Positions 1 through 7,521 of a DNA stretch of 13,699 bases are shown here, in pieces. The first letter of the stretch is position 1; every line of letters starts with the position of its first letter. The position numbers and the translations under genes were made by a program. The notes under the pieces are model-generated. The model saw only the letters and a list, made by a program, of their open reading frames with translations. It ran no database searches and was not told the DNA's origin. The DNA is from Dissophora ornata (taxonomy: Eukaryota; Mortierellomycota; Mortierellomycetes; Mortierellales; Mortierellaceae). Location of the stretch: the NCBI GenBank assembly GCA_025201705.1, contig MU617414.1, positions 1 to 13,699 of the forward strand. The letters run 5' to 3'.

Positions 1-90
1 TTTTTCGCTTTTCGATTCATCGGTGGCTTTGCATTGGAGTTCATCGTCGCTTCTGGTCTGCCTGTGCGCCAGACCACCAGACCATGCCCT
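1..90 (-). other. API5 3' flank with an imperfect hairpin
   Basis: This is the sequence immediately downstream of the API5 stop on the minus strand, probably its 3' UTR. It holds an inverted repeat: TCTGGTCTG at 52-60 can pair with CAGACCACCAGA at 70-81 around a 9-nt loop, with a 2-nt bulge. The loop side lies about 10 nt past the stop codon. No AATAAA is visible on the minus strand before the window edge, so the transcript end is probably outside the window or uses a degenerate signal. Whether the hairpin has a function is unknown. Confidence 0.4.
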
Positions 91-358
91 CTAGCGCTTT
101 AGAAAGCTGATCTTGCCACCGGAATCGCGCCCCCTCCTGATGTCGAACGACGATGATGGGCTCGCTTGCCCGCGCCCTATGCTTCCTTTTTTCCCGTGCT
201 GTATGCTCTGGGACGACTGCGTCGAGATCGGGGCATGTCCACCAGGGCTGCTGCTTCGAGGGGATGCGCCGCCTATCGATCCATGTCGGCGCACGATCTT
301 GGTCTTCTTAGGCTTCACACTGGGCTCTTGCTCGGCTTTCCTCTTACTCGACCCGCTT

Positions 359-408
<50 letters not shown>

Positions 409-3262
409 TTGCTGTTGCTGTTGCTGCTGCTGATGCTGCTGCTGATGCTGCTGCTGATGCTGCTGCTGTGCAGGCATTGTTTTCGCTCCAGGTTTTGCGC
501 TGGCCTTGGCGGCAGGTTTGATTGCACCTGCAGTGGGCTTCGGCGCCCCAGGAGTAACTGGCTTGGTCGTTCCAGATGCGCTGGATGCAGACGGCTTGCC
601 CTTCTCTGGTATTGGCCTCCAGGAAGGGTGGAGAACAGGCTTGGTGTTCCTCAGATGCCTGGGCTTCATGAACTCCTATAAATTTGAGCAGAAAATAACA
701 TCAGTCCATGCTTTGTTGTTACAGGATGAACAACTTCGATAAAGGAGCGGCTGGCATTGGGTCGCTTGCCTTGACAGCACTATGGATATTGCTATGGATT
801 AACATTGTCTTTGTGAGACTCTTGATGGCGGCTGCCTGCTCAGCATCCTGCGGCTTCTTTGCCTGGGCTGCGGCTAATGCCTGCTTCCGACTTGAGATCT
901 GGGACTGGGTTAACATGTAGAGGTTCCTGAATCTATGTGGGGTAGAAAGTATAACGTCGAGATGTTTAGAGGCTGGCGTCGGACGTGTAGCCCCAAACAT
1001 ACCCTTCTAGAGATCTTGTGGGCAGTTTTTCTTCCTCTCTTTCCCATCGTACCTTTGTGTCAGCTCCTCCTTTTCGACAAGCTCAGGCTCCTGTGGAATG
1101 CAGAAATTACGTTATAAATCCAGCGGTTAGAACGCAGGCTTGACCGAATGCGGCTAGCCGCAACCTGAAATCTGCAGCAAGACGTAATAATCCAACCATA
1201 ATTTATACACGCTCGGGATTATGTTTTAAATTGTGCACGTTTGAGTTACACAACGACCTTGTCCACCACGGCCACATGTAGGGCTTGTCTCTGGAAAAAA
1301 GGTTCTTACCTTTGTTGCAATGAGATACAGAACATTCGTCAGGCACTCGACCTGTGCAAACTCGACAGGGGTAGCGCCTTCCTGCTCAGCCGGGACAATC
1401 GCCTGCGTTTGTAAGGTTGGAGCCAGCACTTTCTGTTAGTCCTGTCTCCCTCTCTCTCACTGTCTATCCGTATGTCATTGGGCCTATCCAGTATGCTGTA
1501 ACATCATAGTAGCATCATAGCATCAAAAGTATGCCATACCACTAAAAGGTCCGTCAACAGTCCACCCGCCGATTTTAGTATCGTTGCTGAAGGATGCCCT
1601 GTGATCATGCTATCTGCATAGAGACGTAGCACCGACGTCTTTTGCTTGTCCGTCAGTCGATCAAAGGCATTGCGAGGTAGAATGTTGGCGGCAAAGAACT
1701 CAAGAAGGGGGTCGGCCGGGATTGTTCGCTACATGTTGAGAAAAAAAAAGGGGGGAGGGGAGACTCCCGGTATAAGTACAATTATAAATTTAGTGTTACT
1801 GGTAAGAGATCTTCAGCCTTGCCTAATCACCTTGAAGAGGGGCATGGAAAGTTTGCCAGCAACGAGAACACGTTTGACAGATTCCGGATCATTGACCTAG
1901 TTTTAAGGATGCAGTATTAGCATCTGAGAGTAGAACCTAGTGTTTGTTCCCAATAGGTTAGCAACTTACGTCGAACGCCTTCTCGGAAGTAATATGTGTC
2001 ACGTAAGAGTTCAATAGTCCCGTCAAGTCCAGCTTTCCGGTCTGATAGGGTTTTGTTTGCATGATGATCTTTGCGAATATTTCCAGTTCTGTATTTGATA
2101 CAGATCCCATAGCCTAATTACCGGAAAGCCGGCGCTGCTGCGTTAGAGAAGCGATTTTCATTCGATGCAGATGAGCGTAGCAAAGCGATAATTCACGGAC
2201 CTTTTGCATTTCCTCCACAAAAAACATTTCGATCTCAAGATCTTTGAAGAGAGAGTCCTTAGAGGCCATAACCTGATTAGTGATAAAATCCAAGGTCCTT
2301 TCCTTCAGATCGGCTCCGTTGACGCCCTGGCGGAAAAGCACTGCCAACACCTCTACAGTGATTTCACGGGTAGAAAGAGAAAAGAACCCCAAAGTTAGGC
2401 CAGGGTGATACCAGCCATTAGCTGCTGCAACATGCGCACTGTTCTTGTGTATTAGTTACCTCTTGGACTTTGAAGCATCAGCGTTTGCAAAGCTACTTGC
2501 ACAACCACCAAGTCCTGATCGTCTAAGGCAGAGAAGCGTTCAAGAATCGAGTGTTAATGAGGTACACATGTCTCGCCCACTCTGTGCGTAGAATTAGCTA
2601 CAAGTCCCTTGCCTAATTGAAGCAACTGGCACAAGACATCGGCAATCTTGATTGTGTGCTGTGGTCCATCCCTGCATAGCGATGGGAGACTTTTAATTGC
2701 CGACTGACGAATCTATAGCGAGGTGTCGAGGAGTCAGTCAGCCAAATCATGTTCCCGCTGCATGGTCGTCGGTAACCACAATCCACCATCCATGCGTCCA
2801 TACCAAACTCGAATCGTCCTCACACAAATCAAAGATGCCATCGATAGCCTTTGTGTGAAGTGTTGGAAAGTACTTGAAGAACGTTGGGATGAACCTATAT
2901 ATGACGGTCGAGGATCAGTACAAGAGCAACTTCAGCTGAACCTTGGATGTTTGTGCTCAACCGTCATCCATGAGACAAAGCGCGCAACAAGGGCATATTG
3001 TTCATACTGTGCTGCCAATCTCTTTGCGCTTTCCGATCCCTGGGACCCTGCTATGATCGTGCTGTACGCATCCTGATGCTAGAGAAAGAAAGAAAGACAG
3101 TGTCGTTGGGGCGAGAGCGCAGTAGTAAGTGTCCTGTGTTGGCTTGCAAGCAGTGGCGACCGGAGCAGGTTAGATAGTAAAGTCGAAGCGTACTTTGGGG
3201 GCGTTGTCTTTGGCATCTGTAATCTCGTTGTACGCGTTGTAGATTGCGTCCAGCTCGGCCAT
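91..3262 (-). CDS. API5: API5 (apoptosis inhibitor 5 / AAC-11) family protein, 13 exons, 615 aa
   Basis: Exons, minus strand from 5': 3262-3194, 3072-3008, 2894-2804, 2712-2613, 2522-2460, 2352-2201, 2113-1970, 1896-1831, 1728-1540, 1432-1310, 1090-1053, 932-770, 675-91; the sum is 1848 nt and all phases close. Visible API5 hallmarks: MAELDAIYNAYNEI at residue 1, KRLAAQFIPTFFKYFP (40-55), DLCEDDSSLIRQSAIKSLP (67-85), ELEIFAKI after residue 180, VECLTNVLYLI (341 on) and HPSWRPI (437-443). The family is an all-helical HEAT/ARM-like nuclear scaffold, described in animals as an anti-apoptotic factor that binds FGF2 and the apoptosis-linked protein Acinus. Its role in fungi is unclear. The C-terminal tail is low complexity: a 37-residue Q/H tract (491-527), a bipartite basic signal KRKAEQEPSVKPKKTK (about 531-546), then an R/G/S-rich end. 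At 615 aa it exceeds the human protein (about 524), largely through this tail. Introns 4 and 12 use GC donors. The start at 3262 was chosen by family alignment, although the frame stays open to an ATG at 3442. Divergent from RAD23. Confidence 0.9.
358..468 (-). repeat. CAG/CAA tract encoding polyglutamine in API5
   Basis: A trinucleotide tract (CTG/TTG on the plus strand) encodes 37 residues: three QQQH units followed by 25 uninterrupted glutamines, residues about 491-527 of the API5 product. CAG and CAA codons are mixed, which usually stabilises such tracts. It sits between the helical-repeat body and the basic nuclear signal. The antisense frames read poly-Leu, poly-Cys and poly-Ala shadows. 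Confidence 0.95.
676..769 (-). other. GC-AG intron 12 of API5
   Basis: The exon ends GTCAAG and the intron begins GCAAGC; the acceptor is TTTATAG before GAGTTCATG. Both neighbouring exons are phase 0 here, joining SAVK to EFMKPRHLRNT. No GT in the region gives phase 0: the GTs near 730-736 put the next exon into a frame with an immediate stop. The GC donor is therefore required, and AG|GCAAG fits the usual GC-AG consensus. Confidence 0.85.
2523..2612 (-). other. GC-AG intron 4 of API5
   Basis: The donor is TTAG|GCAAGG and the acceptor is TGCCTTAG before ACGATCAGG. The splice restores LLQLDDQDLVVVQVALQTL, matching the API5 family stretch where LLQ is followed by an acidic pair. The nearest GT, about 15 nt downstream at GTAGCT, gives the wrong phase. 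The intron is 90 nt, a normal size for this gene. Confidence 0.85.
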
Positions 3263-3621
3263 CTCGAAAATCGCGGCTTTGTTCCTGCTGGGTTGCTGGG
3301 GAGCTGTTCGACACGGGGCGTCAGAGAAGCGATGGTCTCTGTATGGTTGAAGTCGGGTCGTGCAAAGGATTGTGGGTCTGTTCCTGAAGTAAGAGAGCAA
3401 GCTGAGGAGACAATGTCTGCCCGCACTGGCGCGTGACTGCATGATTTAGCGTGGAGATGACGTGGATGTGGCCCACACACACAACACACTTCTTTCGTTT
3501 GCACTCTTCAACATCCACTTTCTCACAAAGAGAGTCGCCCTTTCTTTCTTTCAACCCTCCGCACCATCAAACAACAGCACCCACCCTCGCATCCCGCCCC
3601 CCCCCCAAACACATTTGTGCA
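3263..3621. promoter_or_regulatory. Shared divergent promoter between API5 and RAD23
   Basis: This 359-bp interval separates the two start codons, so both 5' UTRs and any core promoters lie here. On the RAD23 side it is pyrimidine-rich from about 3490 to 3600 and ends with a C-run near 3598-3606. A CRE-like TGACGTGG lies at 3458-3465. No clear TATA box is visible. The yeast proteasome-associated element GGTGGCAAA was looked for and not seen on either strand. The bidirectional assignment follows from gene orientation; the motif role is inference. Confidence 0.6.
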
Positions 3622-5768
3622 ATGTTCATCACCGTCAAAACACTGAAGCAGGAGACATTCAAGGTCGAAGTTGGCGAGTCCGACAAGGTAAATGGCTGGC
3701 GCCCAGGACAGAACTAGCGCCAAGTGGCGCAGACACAGTGCAATGCGCCACCATGCAGCTGCCCCCCCCCGTGGCAATATGGAGGATCGCCCTCGCTTCA
3801 AAGTGTTTGCAACCGGCATGGGTGGACATTCAACCTGGGTGTCTCGCACCTTTGCAGCTCTATAAAGTCGCGTCCCACTGCAGCACACCTCTGTTCTAAA
3901 CGTTACGTCTCCCTCGTTCTTATATCTTGCTTAGGTCCTGACCATTAAAGAGAAAATTGAAGAGCTCCAGGGTCACCCAGTCAGCAGCCAGAAGCTGATC
4001 TTTTCTGGCAAGTCGAGTCATTTAGGATATTTCCACGCTGCACACAGGATCCGGACCTGAATGACACACTATCCTTTATAGTGTTCTTTTGGCAGCAGTT
4101 CTAATGCGACTTTATTCTCTCTGGCTTATCACAGGCAAGATTCTTGCGGATGAACACCCAATTTCGCAGTACAATATCACAGAGAAGGACTTTTTGGTGA
4201 TTATGGTCACCAAGGTATGGACGCCATCTGCTGCATCTCAAAGGAAAAGTGCCCGATGTGTGACAGGAAAAGGGATGCGTAGTATTTGTTTCTGAGGAGC
4301 TTTTCGGGCTTTATATTTCTGCTTCATCTTCAGGCCAAGACTACCCCTGCATCTTCTTCCAAGCCTTCCACCGCCGCCTCTTCGTCACCCGCCGCAGCAC
4401 CAGCACCATCTGCACCTGTCACTCAGACACAGGTTGAAGAGGCAGTTGCACCTGCTCCCGTTAATGCCCCTGCTATGGGAGAGAACCCCACACCTGCCGC
4501 CTCCACGGAGCCTACTGCCCCTGCCGACTCTGCTGACAATGCTCTTTGTAAGTTGATTCGCTGTAAGCACGCTTGGTACGTGGTCTTGTTTGAATTGCGC
4601 TAATTTCATCCAACTCGCCTTTGTTGTGGTCGCACTCCGCAGTGACCGGTTCTCATTTCGAAACGGCTATCCAAAACATGATTGAGATGGGGTTCCCCAG
4701 AGATCAGTGTATGCTTGCGATGAGAGCTAGCTTCAACAACCCGGACAGAGCTGTTGAGTACTTGATGAACGTAAGCGCGCAGTAGCTCCCAGATATGGCT
4801 ATAGTTAACTTTGTGCCTACTATGGCCCTGACGCTCTCTATATACTCCTCTGCATTCACGTTTTAGGGTATTCCCGAGAATCTGATGGCTCAGGCAAGCG
4901 CCCCTGCACCCACGCGTGCTGCACCTGCCGCTGCACCAGCCAGTTCGCCTGCCACTGCTCACCCGGTCACGCCCACACCTGCTGCCTCTGAGACCACCGC
5001 GCCCACAACTGGATCTGCTCAGCCACAAAATCTTTTCACCGCAGCAGCCCAAGCAGCAGCCAATGCCCGCCGCGGTGCTACTGGCGAGGCACCAGGAGCA
5101 GGAGGCGACATTGAGAATCTTGCGTTTTTGAGAGACCAACCCCAGTTCCAGCAGATCCGTGAGATGGTCCAGACCAACCCCGACTTGCTCCAGCCCCTTT
5201 TGATCCAGCTCGGACAGTCCAATCCCCAGATGTTGCAGGTATGGCCACTTGATGGCGTTTCACAAAAGTGAAGGCATGACAATACGTCTTTGCAAAAAGG
5301 ATGTTGACTACAAGGGATCGTTGGACTTATGCATTATCTTTCTTTTCTCCCTTTCTTTCTCTTTCTCTTTCTCTCTCTCTATCTCGCTTTATGTTATGTT
5401 TCGTTACAATAGCTCATCAATCAGAACCAGCAGGCTTTCCTGCAGCTTTTGAACGAGGGATACGAGGGTGAGGAGGGTGGCGCTCCACCAGCTGGATCTA
5501 ACCACATCTACGTGACGCAGGCGGAACAAGAGGCCATTCAACGCGTAAGTCGAGTCGCCAGCAAAGTCATACTGGAGCAAAACTAAAAATTCGACAAGCT
5601 GACCTGTATTTATCTTGTTTTGTTGTGCCTGCATGCTAGTTGGAGAATTTGGGCTTTGACCGCCAGACTGCTGTGGAGGCATTTTTGGCCTGCGATCGTG
5701 ATGAACAAATGGCAGCCAACTACCTGTTTGACCACGGACACGATGATTTTGAGGAGGACTTGCAGTAG
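3622..5768 (+). CDS. RAD23: RAD23, UV excision repair / proteasome shuttle protein, 8 exons, 397 aa
   Basis: Exons: 3622-3687, 3935-4007, 4135-4214, 4334-4547, 4643-4770, 4867-5238, 5413-5544, 5640-5768; total 1194 nt and all phases close. Domain order is the RAD23 signature. An N-terminal ubiquitin-like domain (1-73; MFITVKTLKQETFKVEV, QKLIFSGKILADE) docks on the proteasome. UBA1 (about 148-188; FETAIQNMIEMGFPRDQ, NNPDRAVEYLMNGIP) follows a Pro/Ala/Ser linker. The STI1-like XPC/Rad4-binding domain spans about 268-327 (IENLAFLRDQPQFQQIREMVQTNP, LINQNQQAFLQLLNEG). The C-terminal UBA2 spans about 345-389. The protein carries ubiquitinated clients to the 26S proteasome and partners Rad4/XPC in damage recognition. 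Length is typical (yeast 398 aa). Intron 2 has a GC donor. The start is fixed by the UBL N-terminus, though the frame is open upstream to an ATG at 3451. Confidence 0.97.
4008..4134 (+). other. GC-AG intron 2 of RAD23 with direct repeat at its ends
   Basis: The donor is TCTG|GCAAGTCG and the acceptor is TATCACAG|GCAAGATT, restoring FSGKILADE of the ubiquitin-like domain. GGCAAG occurs across both junctions (4007-4012 and 4134-4139), so the exact cut can slide by up to five bases on sequence alone. The GC-AG placement is the only one with a recognised terminal dinucleotide pair and a near-perfect donor consensus; sliding to a GT start would give a GT-AA intron. Confidence 0.85.
5339..5400 (+). 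repeat. CT-rich tract in RAD23 intron 6
   Basis: A run of TTTCTC and TCTC units fills the 3' half of RAD23 intron 6 (5239-5412) and ends at the acceptor ACAATAG. It probably works as an extended polypyrimidine tract and accounts for this intron being 174 nt rather than about 100. Confidence 0.75.
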
Positions 5769-5799
5769 CTTTGTATAGTAGCCTGCCATGTCACATAGT

Positions 5800-5820
5800 C
5801 TTTTTTTTTTCTTTCTTTTT

Positions 5821-5868
<48 letters not shown>

Positions 5869-5882
5869 CTTATTTTTCTTTC
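5800..5882 (+). repeat. Polypyrimidine stretch with 46-T homopolymer after RAD23
   Basis: Nearly pure T/C sequence starts about 31 nt after the RAD23 stop; positions 5823-5868 are an uninterrupted T-run. It lies in the presumed RAD23 3' UTR. Homopolymers of this length are prone to sequencing and assembly length error, so the exact count is uncertain. Confidence 0.9.
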
Positions 5883-6005
5883 ATTTCAAGATTGGACAAT
5901 GAAGTTTAACGGCCAACGTCGTTTTTCGTCTCGCTCCACCTCGTCGTGTCAGGAAAAAGTCGTGTATTATCGTTCTTGGATGATCTGTCCGACCTCGCTG
6001 CAGCA

Positions 6006-6011
6006 AATAAA
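6006..6011 (+). terminator. Possible RAD23 poly(A) signal AATAAA
   Basis: AATAAA lies 238 nt after the RAD23 stop, with T/GT-rich sequence about 50 nt further on (TGTTTTGTTTTGC near 6061-6073). Position and context suit a fungal 3' end, but fungal signals are degenerate and the T-rich sequence at 5800 could serve instead. Confidence 0.35.
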
Positions 6012-6806
6012 GGAAATGAGGAAGAGAAGAGAGAGGAATGACGCTATATGGTGCATGCATTGTTTTGTTTTGCAGATACAACACATGTTGTACATGTACA
6101 AGAGTAGAGCAAGAAATGAACGACTGCGGCCTCTTTGAGCAAGGGTTTCTACATCGGATCAAGGCGCGTGTGAACGGCAATGCATGCACAGTAGACTACG
6201 CCAGGGGTGTTGGTGCATGCCGGACTCGGGTCAAGCAGACAGGTGGATCAGTTCGGCGTTTGGGCTTTTATTGGTGAAACAGTCAGATGTTTGGAACGGC
6301 TACACACACGCTGCATGAACCGTGGGCTAAACCTTGTCCGCAGACACGGTCTCCAGAAAGCAATGTGCAGTGCTAGGCTTCCATGACGAGCAGATGTGGG
6401 GTGCGATCGATACCTCTTCGGGCCCTTGAATTTTCTTTACTCCCTGACCCTTCTTTTCCAGAGAGGTTGGCGCCCAATTAGCTCTCGCGGGGAGTCATCC
6501 GGAGGATTTTTTTGTCATTTTGTTGTGTTTGGATGGCGGCGCAAAGAAGCCACCTGACGCGCGCGCACCCAAGTCAAAACCATGTCCTTGTTAACGTTTT
6601 ATTCCTACGCCTACTGTACATGTTCATCTGCATATTACTACTAGTCTAACTGCAAAAAAGAATAGCCAAAACAACAACCCACCCTTGGTGTTGCACAACA
6701 TCTGTTCATTTTTTTTCCCTTTGTTTGCATAATCACAGACACATCTGAGCCTACGGACGTATACAGTTGTACGGAAGGAACACACCCTGGAAGCCAAAAG
6801 GCTAGA

Positions 6807-6952
6807 CTATCAGCGCAGGATAGAATGGATAGAGATCTCGGAAGAAGGAGGGGCGAGGATGCGCGGGGGGTGTGGTGTGTTTATATCTGGGCTGGACTAC
6901 GTGCGTGTGTCTTTCTTTGGCCGTTTTCCTATTCTCTGCAGCTGCAGATAAG
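6807..6952 (+). promoter_or_regulatory. GATA-motif cluster upstream of the permease
   Basis: TGATAG (minus strand, 6807-6812), GGATAG (6818-6823 and 6827-6832) and AGATAAG (6946-6952) lie 570-715 bp before the permease start. Fungal nitrogen regulators of the AreA/Gln3 family bind HGATAR, which TGATAG and AGATAA match; the two GGATAG copies fit only the core. Nitrogen-source control would suit an amino-acid permease. Spacing and distance are not diagnostic. Confidence 0.3.
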
Positions 6953-7338
6953 GGAAACAATATTAATGCATCCAAACAACAGGCCATGTGAGTGGCATGG
7001 AAGTAGCCAACCTTCTTTTTCGATGCAGCAACAGTGAGAACCGCTGCTTCAAACACGATGGATGTCGATGGTCATTCCTCTCCAGCGCATGGATAGATGG
7101 GATCTTGCTCTCGGCCACACTCCTCGCGGCCATGCTCGACTAGCTGGATGTGATGCGATACGGCACAGCGATGGAGGAACAGCACATTCCTCGCATCGTA
7201 TGCATGCGGATACGGACGACATGCAACACACATATCATCCATGTACCTGTGGCACGTACTGGACGTGTCTGTGTCTACTACGCGGGGCACAGGCTCTCGT
7301 CGCCCACCAGAGAGTTTACGGACACACGAGCGACTGCA

Positions 7339-7480
7339 CAAAATAAAATAAAAGGGACTCCCAAAAACGCCGTTGCCTCCTCGGCTCATCCCCATTCCTC
7401 TTCCGTCTCTCATTCCCATTCCCCATCCCTACCCCCTTCTCCCCTCCCTCTTTATTTCTTCTTGTCCTTGAGCTGCGATC
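7339..7480 (+). promoter_or_regulatory. Probable core promoter and leader region of the permease
   Basis: An A/T element AAATAAAATAAAA at about 7341-7353 is followed by a long C/T-rich stretch (about 7378-7480) ending roughly 40 bp before the ATG at 7522. An A/T element followed by a pyrimidine-rich tract is the common arrangement at fungal transcription starts. The start site itself cannot be placed from sequence. Confidence 0.4.
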
Positions 7481-7521
7481 GATCGAAACATCATCACTGC
7501 TGCCGTACTCATACGCTCATC

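Larger units (their letters stand above)
5769..7521. other. Long gene-free interval between RAD23 and the permease
   Basis: No convincing coding gene, tRNA or rRNA is visible on either strand over 1753 bp. The left part is the RAD23 3' region: the T-run, a possible AATAAA signal at 6006-6011 and a 14-bp palindrome at 6088-6101. The right part is the likely permease promoter, ending in a CT-rich stretch about 7378-7480. Open frames in between lack family resemblance or use low-complexity sequence. An unannotated non-coding transcript cannot be excluded. Confidence 0.6.

Noticed and set aside
166..681. Plus-strand open frames with poly-Leu/Cys/Ala across the CTG tract
   Set aside because: They are antisense shadows of the API5 polyglutamine exon; the other parts have no family resemblance.
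1115..1200. tRNA-like fragment in API5 intron 10 (AGCGGTTAGAACGC resembles a D-arm)
   Set aside because: No acceptor stem, no TTCGA-type B box and no plausible anticodon arm could be found, so neither a tRNA nor a tRNA-derived SINE is supported.
2201..2352. Doubt about the API5 intron 6 donor AAAAG|GTCCGT because of its weak +3 base
   Set aside because: The join to GCTATGGGATCTG gives QKAMGSVSNTELEIFAKI, which aligns with the API5 family around this point, and no other nearby GT gives a readable frame.
3263..3621. Proteasome-associated control element (GGTGGCAAA) for RAD23
   Set aside because: Searched by eye on both strands of the intergenic region and not found.
5788..6138. Open frame with a poly-Phe run after RAD23
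   Set aside because: It is produced by the T homopolymer; the rest of the translation shows no domain or composition typical of a protein.
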